Of a stretch of DNA of 64,000 bases, positions 45,584 through 54,518 are shown in pieces. Position numbers and translations under genes: made by a program. Source of the DNA: Paludibacter sp. (lineage in GTDB: Bacteria; Bacteroidota; Bacteroidia; Bacteroidales; Paludibacteraceae); assembly GCA_028690665.1 (NCBI GenBank), contig JAQVAV010000012.1, forward strand, positions 1 through 64,000. Direction: 5' to 3'. How positions within the stretch are numbered: the first letter of the stretch is position 1; each line of letters begins with the position of its first letter. A model generated the notes under the pieces. That model was not told the origin of the DNA. It made no database searches and worked only from the letters and a program-made list of their open reading frames with translations.

Positions 45584-46465
45584 TTATTTTTCGATAGACA
45601 ACAACTCAACATCAAAAACCAAAACAGAGAATGGCTTAATAGAAGCCTGGTCCTGAGCACCGTAAGCGAGTTCCTGCGGAATGTATAATTTATACTTTGA
45701 ACCAACCGGCATAAGTTTCAATGCTTCTGTCCAGCCTTTAATTACCTGGTTTACGCCAAAGACAGCAGGCTCGTTTCTTTTGTACGAACTATCAAATACA
45801 GTCCCATCAAGAAGCTTTCCTTCATAATTTACTTTGACACGGCTTGTATCTGCCGGAACAGGACCATTCCCTTTTTTGATAACCTCATATTGCAAACCAC
45901 TTGCTGTTGTAATAACTCCCGGTTTCGCTTTATTCTCGGCAAGGAATTTTTCACCCTCTGCTTTATTGGCGGCATATTGTTTTTCTACCTGTTTTATACG
46001 ACGTCCCTGCATTGTAGTCTGGAGATACATATTTGCCTGCTGTGGAGTCATCTGAATTGCAGACCCTTTTAACCCGTTAACCAATCCTTGTTTGATAATT
46101 TCAAGGTCAACTGTAAGAGTTGAATCTCCCAGTAATCCTTTTTTACTTTGTTCCTTTAATGCACTTCCGATATTTTTGCCTAATTCAACGATTTCCGTAG
46201 AGGTATCATCCTCGGCACTTCCTTTCATCCCTTCTTTGATTCCGGCAAACAAAGATTTAAGTTTAGCCTCAATCGTATCTGCGTGAGCCGAATCTGCCTG
46301 AAGATAATATTGTCTGATTCCATTTCCGTTTGCAAGTCCGAATGCATAATTCAAACTATCAATCTGAGAATTCAAGGCTGGTAATTTAGCCTGATTTTTA
46401 TTACATGAAGTAAATACTAAAGCAGCCATAAAAATCACTGCCAAAACTATATTGAACTTTTTCAT
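45584..46465 (-). CDS. FKBP-type peptidyl-prolyl isomerase lipoprotein
   Basis: A 293-residue lipoprotein (lipobox FTSC, near residue 20). It has an FKBP-N alpha-helical dimerisation domain (about 30-170: SLNYAFGLANGNGIRQYYL, MTPQQANMYLQTTMQGR) and a C-terminal FKBP isomerase domain (about 185-293: [40 protein letters not shown], in parts). The residues YEGKLLDGTVFDSS and VIKGW are the active-site motifs of the family. It should speed proline isomerisation of proteins in the periplasm or at the outer membrane. It is the last of four tandem FKBP-type genes. Confidence 0.93.
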   Translation of the reverse strand: MKKFNIVLAVIFMAALVFTSCNKNQAKLPALNSQIDSLNYAFGLANGNGIRQYYLQADSAHADTIEAKLKSLFAGIKEGMKGSAEDDTSTEIVELGKNIGSALKEQSKKGLLGDSTLTVDLEIIKQGLVNGLKGSAIQMTPQQANMYLQTTMQGRRIKQVEKQYAANKAEGEKFLAENKAKPGVITTASGLQYEVIKKGNGPVPADTSRVKVNYEGKLLDGTVFDSSYKRNEPAVFGVNQVIKGWTEALKLMPVGSKYKLYIPQELAYGAQDQASIKPFSVLVFDVELLSIEK

Positions 46466-46497
46466 TTTTTGTAATTCTTTTAAGTGATTAGCATTAA

Positions 46498-47016
46498 TTA
46501 TTTTTTAGATTCATCTGCTTTCGGTTTATCTACTTTTGGAGCAACCGGAGCATGAGACTGCATGTTCTTTTGCTGGAGCTCAGACATAACTTTATGCAAG
46601 TATTTTTCGGCTTCATCCGGAGTCATTCCTTCTTTATAATTCCGGAGAGCATTGATCAAGCCTTGTTCCACAAGTCCCTGGTTAAATACCAAAGTACTAT
46701 CTCCCATTAGGCCAGATTTTTTCTGTTTTTTCAAAGAATTTCCTATTTGCATACCAAGCTTGTACATCTCATCTTCCTTCTTGTCAGAAGAGTATGCTTC
46801 ATCAATGGCTTTCAACAAAAGAACAATCGGCTTGTCGGTAGAGTCATTGTGCAAATAGTAATTCTTAATTCCATCACCATTTGCCAAACCAAGCGTATAG
46901 TTCAAGCTGTCATTTTCATTACTTAACTTAACTTCCTTAGCTTTATAGCTGTTACATGAAGACATAACAAAAGCCGCCACAAGAGCAATAATTGTAAAAA
47001 TGCTTTGTTTTTTCAT
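46498..47016 (-). CDS. FKBP N-terminal-domain lipoprotein lacking the isomerase domain
   Basis: A 172-residue lipoprotein (lipobox MSSC, Cys20) with only the FKBP-N helical domain (SLNYTLGLANGDGIKNYYL, MTPDEAEKYLHKVMSELQQ) and a short Pro/Lys tail (PVAPKVDKPKADESKK) where the isomerase domain would be. Its sequence is close to the N-terminal half of the protein encoded at 45584-46465. It is a natural short paralog, not a frame-shifted one, because the tail is followed by a normal stop and a normal intergenic gap. It may form mixed dimers with the neighbours. Confidence 0.85.
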   Translation of the reverse strand: MKKQSIFTIIALVAAFVMSSCNSYKAKEVKLSNENDSLNYTLGLANGDGIKNYYLHNDSTDKPIVLLLKAIDEAYSSDKKEDEMYKLGMQIGNSLKKQKKSGLMGDSTLVFNQGLVEQGLINALRNYKEGMTPDEAEKYLHKVMSELQQKNMQSHAPVAPKVDKPKADESKK

Positions 47017-47039
47017 TTTAGATTCTGTTTTTAATATTC

Positions 47040-47873
47040 TTACTTAGTTTTCTTTATATTTTGAGATGTTTTTGTAGTCTTACTGTCTTTTTTAGCCTTG
47101 CCAGAGACCGGAGCACTATCTGTTTTTTCTGTTGCAACCGGAGCCTCAATATAAGGTTTTACATCCAGAAGTTCAATTTCAAAAATTAATGTTGCATAAG
47201 GTGGAATTACTCCTCCTGCCCCTTTTTCGCCATAACCGAGATTATACGGAATAAAAAATTTATACTTAGAACCCACCGTCATCAATTGCACTCCCTCAGT
47301 CCAGCCTTTTATTACCTGATTTAAAGGGAATTCTATAGGTTCGCCACGATCAACAGAACTGTCGAATTTTGTGCCATCAATTAATGTTCCGGTGTAGTGT
47401 ACTTTTACCGTATCTTGTGAACCAGGTTTTACTCCCTCAGCATCAACAAGGACTTTATATTGAAGACCCGTAGGAGTTACATGTACCCCTTCTGCATTCA
47501 TGTTCTCTGCTAAAAAATGTTCGCCTTCTGCCTTCTTGGCATTAGTTTCCTCTGTTTGTGCTTTTGAAATATAATTCCGGAAAAACTCGTTTGCAACTTC
47601 AGAAGTCAACAACGTCGAATCACCTTTCATAGCAGTAGCAAATCCTTTAACAATAAGATCAAAGTTCGATTTACCCCCTGGAATTCCTTTCAAATTTTTC
47701 GCAAAATCAGTACCGACATTCATTCCTAAAGCATAGCTCATTGAATCAACATCGTTTGTAAGTACATTTTCAATAATAGGCTGATCTTTATCCTTCTTCT
47801 TTTTTTTGCTCTTTGCGTCAGTAGCTGTAACTACAAGACTAAGAGCTAAAAGAACCAAAATTGTTTTTTTCAT
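47040..47873 (-). CDS. FKBP-type peptidyl-prolyl isomerase, exported
   Basis: A 277-residue exported isomerase with signal peptide (about residues 1-20, [20 protein letters not shown]), an FKBP-N domain (about 40-145) and an FKBP catalytic domain (about 150-245, with [16 protein letters not shown] and [12 protein letters not shown]). A Lys/Ser-rich tail of about 30 residues follows. Spacing to neighbours is 23-25 bp, so one operon. Likely periplasmic chaperone and isomerase for exported proteins. Confidence 0.93.
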   Translation of the reverse strand: MKKTILVLLALSLVVTATDAKSKKKKKDKDQPIIENVLTNDVDSMSYALGMNVGTDFAKNLKGIPGGKSNFDLIVKGFATAMKGDSTLLTSEVANEFFRNYISKAQTEETNAKKAEGEHFLAENMNAEGVHVTPTGLQYKVLVDAEGVKPGSQDTVKVHYTGTLIDGTKFDSSVDRGEPIEFPLNQVIKGWTEGVQLMTVGSKYKFFIPYNLGYGEKGAGGVIPPYATLIFEIELLDVKPYIEAPVATEKTDSAPVSGKAKKDSKTTKTSQNIKKTK

Positions 47874-47898
47874 TTAATAAATGTATTTTAAATTAGTT

Positions 47899-48483
47899 TT
47901 AAACGATGTCAAGCAATTCAACTTCAAAAACCAACGTTGTGTGCGGACCAATAGCCTGACCTGCCCCCTGAGCTCCATACGCAAGATCAGACGGAATAAA
48001 GAGTTTCCATTTTGAACCTACTGGCATAAGTTGTAAAGCTTCAACCCAGCCACTTATTACCTGAGTAACCCCAAACGTAGCAGGTTCACCACGGCGAACA
48101 GAGCTGTCAAAAACAGTTCCATCAATCAATGTTCCATGGTAATGGACTTTTACTGTATCGGATGCTTTGGGCGTTACCCCTTTACCTGCTGAAAGAACTT
48201 CATATTGTAATCCACTCGGCAATGTAACCACTTCGGGACGTTTACCATTTACTTCAAGAAATTCCTGCCCCTGTTTTATGGCAGCTTCTCCTGCTTTTTG
48301 TTGTAAGGAAGTAAAAAACTCATTGATTACATTTTGAGCCTCCTGGGGATTCATCTCCAATGCATTTTTTTCCATTACATCCTGAATGCCTTTCGCAAGT
48401 TTGGCATAATCAAGTTTATCAATTCCACTTTTCAGCAAATTGTTTCCCAAACCAAGCCCTAAAGCATAACTTACTTTCTCCAT
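47899..48483 (-). CDS. FKBP-type peptidyl-prolyl isomerase, cytoplasmic FklB-like
   Basis: A 194-residue isomerase counted from the ATG at 48483 (MEKVSYALGLGLGNNLL), which gives the usual FklB N-terminus; the more distant in-frame codon at 48555 adds 24 unrelated residues. No signal peptide. FKBP-N domain at about 1-85, catalytic domain at about 90-194 (VHYHGTLIDGTVFDSS, VISGWVEALQLM, LAYGAQGAG). It is the first gene of the four-gene FKBP cluster and the only one likely to stay in the cytoplasm. Confidence 0.93.
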   Translation of the reverse strand: MEKVSYALGLGLGNNLLKSGIDKLDYAKLAKGIQDVMEKNALEMNPQEAQNVINEFFTSLQQKAGEAAIKQGQEFLEVNGKRPEVVTLPSGLQYEVLSAGKGVTPKASDTVKVHYHGTLIDGTVFDSSVRRGEPATFGVTQVISGWVEALQLMPVGSKWKLFIPSDLAYGAQGAGQAIGPHTTLVFEVELLDIV

Positions 48484-48664
48484 ATATATTTTTTTGTAGC
48501 CCCCTGTATTCTTACATTTAAGAATATCGATTAATAATTTAGTTCTAAAGATCAATTAAAACGGTGAAGCACCTCAGGGGAAAGGTTTTCAGCCAGTTAT
48601 TCTTTTGTAAAAACGTGTGCAAAGATAGTGATTTGTTGGATTGTACGACGTTAATAATTCAAAA

Positions 48665-50458
48665 TTATCTGTATGAAACTACAATAGGAAGCTTTTTGAT
48701 TAGTTTATTGCCTTTTTGAGCATTAAATGTTTCAAAATAAATAACATAAATGCCAGAATTAACCCGCTCATCCCGATCCGTTTTTCCATCCCAGCTAAAA
48801 TAGCCATTGCTTTGTAAGATTAATGAATTTCCAAAACTTTTTACAGGGACTCCGGATGGAGTTAAAATCAAAACTTTACCAACATATCCGGCCTCAGGCA
48901 AATTATATCGTATCAGGCAAACATCGTCATTGCCGTCATTATCCGGGCTAAATGTCTCTGGCTCTACGATAACATCTCCTGTAGATTCCGAAATTCGTTC
49001 TGAAATCTCCATGAATTGAGAATTTTTATATCCCGGTGTTCCATAATTCGATGCGGATGATGCAGAATGCCATGAACTCGCCAACTGAGTCGGTAAAATC
49101 GGATTTATTTTTTCAAGTGCAACTCCTTTGGGGTTTGTAATGAGCACGTGATGCCAGGCAGAATTATAGGTCAGCTCATCATAAATTGTATCTGCAGCAA
49201 AATTTGTAAGTACTAATGTTGCAGATTCATTATTAAGAGCCGGCATATTTTCAATGCTCAATATATTACTTTCAAGCGAACAATTATGGTACAAACCGAC
49301 AACATCCGGATTTTCACAAAAAGCAATATACTCATGAGGAGCTAAGTAATAATTCTCCTCCGATAAACCGTTCAACGTATTAAGTTCCTGATTTGCTTTT
49401 CTTGTTGTAAAAGCAACTTTAGATAAATCGACCACCTTTTCTGAATTATTGAAAATTTCAACATATTCTTCGGATTCAGCAGGATTTTCAAACATAACTT
49501 CGTTCCATAGCAATTCTCCAGACAGAGGAAACTCCGTAATCCCAATATTTTTCAGCAAAATATCGGGTTTATTTCCGGCTTCATCAGTTATTCCATTAAT
49601 CCGCAATGAATAAATGATCCCTCGTTCAAAATCATGATCAAAAATTAATTTTATACCAGTTTTATCCTCCGATTTGAGAATTTCATAAGGCTCTCCCACT
49701 CCATTATTCACTTCAAAATATGCATTTTCAAAATTCATTTTTTCATCAAATCCCACAAATAGTGTATCCGGCAAAATCAACTGAAATCTATCCCATTCAG
49801 GAGCAATCGAATCAATTGCCTTATCACCCGTAACTAAAATATCATCAAAATAGTAATCTGAACCAGTTGTAGAAGTATTAGAATACAATAAACCGAAGTA
49901 ATTACCCTCACGGATCACATTATCACAGACTCTTCCTTCAAAATAATAGTCGGTTTCATCCGCTTTTTGGCTATAAAGAGAAAAATTACCCAAACGATCC
50001 CTCGTAACTTTTATTTTAAGTTCAACCGTTTTGTCATCTGTTCGTTTATTTTCCCCATCAATAATTTTTGTTCTTTTAGTTCCCTGTTGCAGAAATAACG
50101 AAACTTCGTCATTTGTTCCTCCAATCTGAACATAATACCCTTGGCAGCCGGCACTAATATCAATCTTGTCGCTGGTCAGATAAATAGCTACATAATTGGA
50201 CGAAGATGTTGTATAATCAATTTTCACCCAACACTCCCAACTTGCATTATCAAAAGATTCAGAAGTTGTAAATACGGATGAAACGGAAGTGCTGGTTGCT
50301 GTGGATTGAAGTTGTTTCTCCTCATTTACCCGGAATGCAGATAAGTCGCCTTTCCATACGGGATTTTCGGTAATATTTCCATCAGAAAAATCCTCAGAAA
50401 CTTGCGCATTTACAAATATTGGAACAAAAATCAAAAAAAACAGTTTTACTCTTTTCAT
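48665..50458 (-). CDS. secreted protein with lamin-tail domain and T9SS C-terminus
   Basis: A 597-residue exported protein. Signal peptide (ending FVNA), an N-terminal LamG-like beta-sandwich (about 20-210), an Ig-like stretch, a lamin-tail (LTD) domain (about 310-450: LLWNEVMFENPAESEEYVEIFNNSEKVVDLSKVAF) and a C-terminal FlgD/CHU_C-like domain (about 500-597: FSPDNDGNDDVCLIRYNLPEAGYVGKVLI, FSWDGKTDRDERVNSGIYVIYF), typical of T9SS type B substrates. Function unknown; it is exported to the surface or medium. It has no operon partner. Confidence 0.85.
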   Translation of the reverse strand: MKRVKLFFLIFVPIFVNAQVSEDFSDGNITENPVWKGDLSAFRVNEEKQLQSTATSTSVSSVFTTSESFDNASWECWVKIDYTTSSSNYVAIYLTSDKIDISAGCQGYYVQIGGTNDEVSLFLQQGTKRTKIIDGENKRTDDKTVELKIKVTRDRLGNFSLYSQKADETDYYFEGRVCDNVIREGNYFGLLYSNTSTTGSDYYFDDILVTGDKAIDSIAPEWDRFQLILPDTLFVGFDEKMNFENAYFEVNNGVGEPYEILKSEDKTGIKLIFDHDFERGIIYSLRINGITDEAGNKPDILLKNIGITEFPLSGELLWNEVMFENPAESEEYVEIFNNSEKVVDLSKVAFTTRKANQELNTLNGLSEENYYLAPHEYIAFCENPDVVGLYHNCSLESNILSIENMPALNNESATLVLTNFAADTIYDELTYNSAWHHVLITNPKGVALEKINPILPTQLASSWHSASSASNYGTPGYKNSQFMEISERISESTGDVIVEPETFSPDNDGNDDVCLIRYNLPEAGYVGKVLILTPSGVPVKSFGNSLILQSNGYFSWDGKTDRDERVNSGIYVIYFETFNAQKGNKLIKKLPIVVSYR

Positions 50459-50485
50459 AAGGTTGCTAAATATATAAAAATGAAT

Positions 50486-50493
50486 TACTTTTG
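50486..50493 (+). promoter_or_regulatory. -7 box upstream of asd
   Basis: TACTTTTG is a perfect TAnnTTTG. It would give asd a leader of about 190 bases, which carries the weak hairpin TTCTCC/GGAGAA at 50652-50669 followed by TGTTTTT. Confidence 0.45.
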
Positions 50494-50687
50494 CACTCCG
50501 GTTTGGTTTTTATAAAATGAATATTCTTTCAAAAAATCATATTTTTCAACAAGAATACTACAAATATATTAAAATATATTGCAACAAGGTTAAGAACACC
50601 AAAACGGAACAAACTAAAATTCATATAACAAACATTTTTTTCTAACGTTATTTCTCCTGTTAAGGAGAATGTTTTTAAAACAAGAAA

Positions 50688-51698
50688 ATGAGAGTAGCAA
50701 TTGTTGGCGCAAGTGGCGCCGTTGGCCAAGAATTTTTGCGTGTGTTGGCCGAACGCAATTTTCCATTGACAGAACTGACTCTTTTCGGTTCGTCGCGTAG
50801 TGCAGGTAGTGTTTACGAATTCAAAGGCAGTAAATATACTGTAAAAGAACTTAAACATGGCGACGATTTTAAAAACATGGACATCGTTTTCACCTCTGCA
50901 GGTGCTGGTATTTCAAAAGAATTTGCCGAAGATATAACCAAATACGGAGCTGTAATGATTGATAATTCATCTACTTTCCGCATGGACAAAGATATTCCAT
51001 TAGTTGTGCCGGAGGTAAACGCTGTTGATGCAAAAAATCGTCCACGTAACATAATTGCCAATCCAAACTGCACCACAATTCAAATGGTTGTGGCACTAAA
51101 AGCAATTGAAGATCTTTCGCATATCAAACGGGTACATGTTTCGACTTATCAGGCTGCATCTGGAGCAGGAGCTGCTGCCATGGATGAACTTGAACTCCAA
51201 TACCGCCAGGTACTTGCAGGAGAAAAACCGACTGTAAATAAATTTGCTTATCAACTTGCATTCAACCTGATTCCTCAAATCGACGTTTTCACCGACAATG
51301 GTTACACCAAAGAAGAAATGAAAATGTACAATGAAACCCGTAAAATCATGCACTCGGATATAGAAGTAAGTGCAATGTGCGTTCGTGTGCCGTCCTTACG
51401 AGCTCACTCAGAAAGCGTCTGGGCAGAAACGGAACACCCACTTACAGTTAAAGAAGTTCGAGACACTTTTGAAAAAGCTGAAGGAGTAGTTGTGATGGAT
51501 AATCCGGCAGAAAAAATCTACCCGATGCCTTTATTTCTGTCAGGAAAAGATCCGGTACATGTAGGACGTATTCGTAAAGATTTATCCAATCCGAACGGCA
51601 TTACTTTTTGGTGTGTTAGCGACCAAATTAAAAAAGGCGCTGCTCTAAATGCTGTACAAATTGCCGAATACTTAATTGGTGAGGGAGATATAAAATAA
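50688..51698 (+). CDS. asd: aspartate-semialdehyde dehydrogenase
   Basis: A 336-residue enzyme that reduces aspartyl phosphate to aspartate semialdehyde with NADPH, in lysine, threonine, methionine and diaminopimelate synthesis. The N-terminal nucleotide-binding motif is [14 protein letters not shown]. The catalytic Cys128 lies in NPNCTTIQ, and SLRAHSES contains the active-site His. Length matches the family. A terminator follows 20 bp after the stop codon. Confidence 0.97.
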   Translation: MRVAIVGASGAVGQEFLRVLAERNFPLTELTLFGSSRSAGSVYEFKGSKYTVKELKHGDDFKNMDIVFTSAGAGISKEFAEDITKYGAVMIDNSSTFRMDKDIPLVVPEVNAVDAKNRPRNIIANPNCTTIQMVVALKAIEDLSHIKRVHVSTYQAASGAGAAAMDELELQYRQVLAGEKPTVNKFAYQLAFNLIPQIDVFTDNGYTKEEMKMYNETRKIMHSDIEVSAMCVRVPSLRAHSESVWAETEHPLTVKEVRDTFEKAEGVVVMDNPAEKIYPMPLFLSGKDPVHVGRIRKDLSNPNGITFWCVSDQIKKGAALNAVQIAEYLIGEGDIK

Positions 51699-51718
51699 AA
51701 CAAATATCTTAAAATAAA

Positions 51719-51754
51719 TAAGCGAGGCCTTTCCCAAGGTCTCGCTTATTTTTT
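51719..51754 (+). terminator. terminator after asd
   Basis: TAAGCGAG at 51719-51726 pairs with CTCGCTTA at 51741-51748, with an inner CCTT/AAGG stem, followed by a T run. Confidence 0.85.
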
Positions 51755-51823
51755 CTAAAAACACCCGTTAATATCGCATCAATAGGTGCTCAAATAAAGA
51801 ATCATTAAACAATTTATCAAAAT

Positions 51824-52150
51824 CTATTTTTTGTCATTGGTTAGGTATTTATAAACCAATTTCTTTTGTTCTACATTCAGCTTCGCTTTAGGAGCCATTT
51901 TATCCACCCACTTAGTCCACTGTTTGGCTTTATATTTTTCTGGTTCAAAAAGTTTATGGCATTTACCACATTTGTTTTCGTAAATCTCTTTCCCTTTTTG
52001 TAGATCATTGGACACAACTTTTATTTCTGTATTTTGAGGGGCTTGCTGCATAGCATAAATTGTAAACCCCATCAGAATAAGCGCAATAAGAAATGCCCCT
52101 TTTGCTGTTGGGAACAATTGCTTATTTATTTTTAAAAACCTGTTTCCCAT
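51824..52150 (-). CDS. small membrane-anchored cytochrome c-like protein
   Basis: A 108-residue protein with one N-terminal membrane segment (FLIALILMGFTIYAM, about 20-34) and a single heme-binding CGKCH (Cys61, Cys64, His65). M85 in WVDKMAPKAK is a candidate sixth heme ligand. It should be anchored in the inner membrane with the heme domain in the periplasm. Electron partner unknown. It stands alone between asd and mnmG. Confidence 0.85.
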   Translation of the reverse strand: MGNRFLKINKQLFPTAKGAFLIALILMGFTIYAMQQAPQNTEIKVVSNDLQKGKEIYENKCGKCHKLFEPEKYKAKQWTKWVDKMAPKAKLNVEQKKLVYKYLTNDKK

Positions 52151-52488
52151 AAAGTTATTTGTATTTTTTGTAACTATTACAACATTAGTTATTCAATATT
52201 GTTCAGATAAAAATAATTTTAATTTGATTTTGAGAAGATTTAAATTTTAAGGCTTAAACAGAAAAGCATCTGACAGATAAAACAAAGCTGATTTTTAAAG
52301 CGTTATACTAATCAATTTTCAATTTAATGTAAAGCAAATGACACCGTAGGCAACTTGTAAAAATCAATAATTTACTCAGTCTCAATATTTAACCTCTGAA
52401 AAATATATCCATAACAAAAATCAAGAAAAACGCTAATAATTTATGTGTCAACACATTAATCAAGATAGCTACAAATAAATTTACAGTT

Positions 52489-52527
52489 AACTCATTGGAT
52501 GTGAGGAAAGAGGCCTCAAAATGAGTT
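52489..52527. other. nested palindrome at the mnmG promoter
   Basis: AACTCATT at 52489-52496 pairs with AATGAGTT at 52520-52527, and inside it TGAGG (52502-52506) pairs with CCTCA (52514-52518). It ends 8 bp before the -7 box, so it overlaps the -33 region and could be an operator or a terminator of read-through transcription. Confidence 0.5.
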
Positions 52528-52535
52528 TTGTTTTA

Positions 52536-52543
52536 TAACTTTG
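52536..52543 (+). promoter_or_regulatory. -7 box of mnmG
   Basis: TAACTTTG is a perfect TAnnTTTG, 33 bases before the mnmG ATG at 52577. The in-frame TTG at 52541 overlaps this box and so cannot be the start. Confidence 0.65.
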
Positions 52544-52576
52544 CAGGCCGAATATAAAAAGAAACTTATCAATAAA

Positions 52577-54451
52577 ATGGATTTTAAATACGATGTAATT
52601 GTTATAGGAGCCGGACATGCAGGCAACGAAGCAGCCTGTGCTGCCGCCAATATGGGCTCAAAAACATTACTTATAACAATGGATATGAACAAAATCGGGC
52701 AAATGAGCTGCAATCCTGCTGTAGGAGGAATTGCCAAAGGCCAGATTGTTCGGGAAATAGATGCACTCGGAGGGCAAATGGGAATTGTAACCGATCGTTC
52801 AGCCATACAATTCAGAATGCTAAACCGTTCAAAAGGACCAGCCATGTGGAGCCCTCGTTCACAAAGCGACAGACATCAATTTATTCAGGAATGGATTAGA
52901 ACAGTAACAAATACTCCAAATTTAAACATCTGGCAAGATACCGTCAAACAACTTATTATCGAAGAAAACGAAGTAAAAGGAGTCATTACTTCCCTTGGAA
53001 TTGAAATGCATGCACAATGTGTCATCCTTACAGCAGGAACATTTTTAAGCGGATTACTCCATATAGGCAGAAATAAAATTATAGGAGGACGTATTTCAGA
53101 ACCGGCTTCGTTTGGAATCACAGAGCAGCTAAGATCCTTAGGCTTTACTACCGACAGAATGAAAACTGGAACTCCGGCACGTCTTGACGGACGCACTATT
53201 GATTTCAGTAAAATGACTGAGCAAATCGGAGAAAACGATTATCATAAGTTCTCTTTTATGCCTGATATAAAAAGAGAATTAAAGCAAATGAGTTGTTGGA
53301 TAACATACACTAACGAAAAAACACACGAAGAACTGCGCAAAGGGCTACCCGAGTCTCCTCTTTACAACGGACAGATTCAAAGTATCGGGCCAAGATATTG
53401 CCCAAGTATAGAGACAAAGATTATAACATTTGCAGGCAAACCAGCTCACCAACTTTTTCTTGAACCGGAAGGAGTCGATTCCCAGGAATATTACATTAAT
53501 GGATTTTCGTCTTCACTTCCCATCGATGTTCAAATTAAAGCTATTCATACCATAACCGGATTAGAGAATGTACAACTTTACAGGCCTGGTTATGCCATTG
53601 AATACGATTATTTCGACCCGACACAGCTAAGCCATACCCTTGAAACAAAAAAGATAAAAAACTTATTTTTTGCAGGGCAGGTAAACGGAACTACCGGATA
53701 CGAAGAGGCTGCAGGACAAGGTTTGATAGCCGGTATAAACGCACATATAAATTGTCATGGTGGTGAGCCTTTTGTTCTGGGAAGAGACGAAGCATATATT
53801 GGAGTTTTAATAGACGATTTAGTAACAAAAGGAGTAGATGAACCTTACAGAATGTTCACCTCAAGAGCAGAATATCGGTTGATATTAAGGCAGGATGACG
53901 CAGACATCAGACTGACCGAAAAAGGATACCAAATAGGATTAGCAACAGAAGAACGATACCAGAACCTGATTTCAAAGCAAAAAATTCAAAATCAGCTAAT
54001 CGATTTCATCAAGACTTATTCTGTAAAACCAACGTTTGTAAACGACTTTCTAAAATCTGTAAATTCTGCTCCACTTAAATTTGGATGCAAACTCCACGAT
54101 CTCATTGCTCGTCCCCAATTCGGCATCAACGAACTGGCAACGGCAGTACCTGCTTTCCAAAAAAGATTGGATGCAATATCAGACAGACGGGAAGAAATTA
54201 TTGAATCGGTTGAAGTAATATTGAAGTACGAAGGCTATATTGAACGGGAAAAACAAATCGCAGAGAAGCTACAAAGGCTCGAACACATTCCGCTAAGAAA
54301 CCGCGTTGACTATTCAAAAATACTATCGTTATCGACAGAAGCCAGGCAAAAACTAATAAAGATAAATCCTGAAAACATTGGGCAAGCAAGCCGGATTCCG
54401 GGAATTTCACCCAGCGATGTAAACGTATTATTAGTACTTTTGGGAAGATAA
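52577..54451 (+). CDS. mnmG: tRNA uridine 5-carboxymethylaminomethyl modification enzyme MnmG (GidA)
   Basis: A 624-residue FAD enzyme that works with MnmE to modify the wobble uridine of certain tRNAs. The FAD-binding GAGHAG motif is at 11-16, and the family motifs CNPAVGGIAKG, MLNRSKGPAMWSPRSQSD, DRMKTGTPARLDGR and FFAGQVNGTTGYEEAAGQGL are all present. Length is typical. The start at 52577 fits the promoter. Just after the stop codon lies a pair of parS-like sites. Confidence 0.97.
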   Translation: MDFKYDVIVIGAGHAGNEAACAAANMGSKTLLITMDMNKIGQMSCNPAVGGIAKGQIVREIDALGGQMGIVTDRSAIQFRMLNRSKGPAMWSPRSQSDRHQFIQEWIRTVTNTPNLNIWQDTVKQLIIEENEVKGVITSLGIEMHAQCVILTAGTFLSGLLHIGRNKIIGGRISEPASFGITEQLRSLGFTTDRMKTGTPARLDGRTIDFSKMTEQIGENDYHKFSFMPDIKRELKQMSCWITYTNEKTHEELRKGLPESPLYNGQIQSIGPRYCPSIETKIITFAGKPAHQLFLEPEGVDSQEYYINGFSSSLPIDVQIKAIHTITGLENVQLYRPGYAIEYDYFDPTQLSHTLETKKIKNLFFAGQVNGTTGYEEAAGQGLIAGINAHINCHGGEPFVLGRDEAYIGVLIDDLVTKGVDEPYRMFTSRAEYRLILRQDDADIRLTEKGYQIGLATEERYQNLISKQKIQNQLIDFIKTYSVKPTFVNDFLKSVNSAPLKFGCKLHDLIARPQFGINELATAVPAFQKRLDAISDRREEIIESVEVILKYEGYIEREKQIAEKLQRLEHIPLRNRVDYSKILSLSTEARQKLIKINPENIGQASRIPGISPSDVNVLLVLLGR

Positions 54452-54460
54452 AAAAAACAT

Positions 54461-54518
54461 AGAAGTGTTTCACGTGAAACACTTCTATCACACAAAACAA
54501 AATGTTCCACGTGAAACC
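54461..54518. other. parS: pair of parS-like sites between mnmG and uvrC
   Basis: TGTTTCACGTGAAACA at 54466-54481 is the exact consensus of bacterial parS, the ParB-binding centromere, and lies inside a longer perfect palindrome of 26 bp (54461-54486). TGTTCCACGTGAAACC at 54503-54518 differs from it at two positions and matches the relaxed consensus TGTTNCACGTGAAACM. Centres are 37 bp apart. The second site is followed at once by the uvrC ATG. The window has no parA or parB gene, so function is inferred from the site only. Confidence 0.85.

Larger units (their letters stand above)
52151..52576. other. gap before mnmG
   Basis: A 426-bp gap. It contains a nested hairpin at 52489-52527 and a perfect -7 box at 52536-52543. 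The first 330 bases show nothing identifiable. Confidence 0.6.

Noticed and set aside
45411-45656. 81-residue plus-strand frame
   Set aside because: Covers the FKBP operon terminator and the antisense of a real gene.
54465-54518. in-frame N-terminal extension of uvrC from a GTG
   Set aside because: The extra residues are a translation of the two parS-like sites; the ATG at 54519 gives the normal UvrC start.
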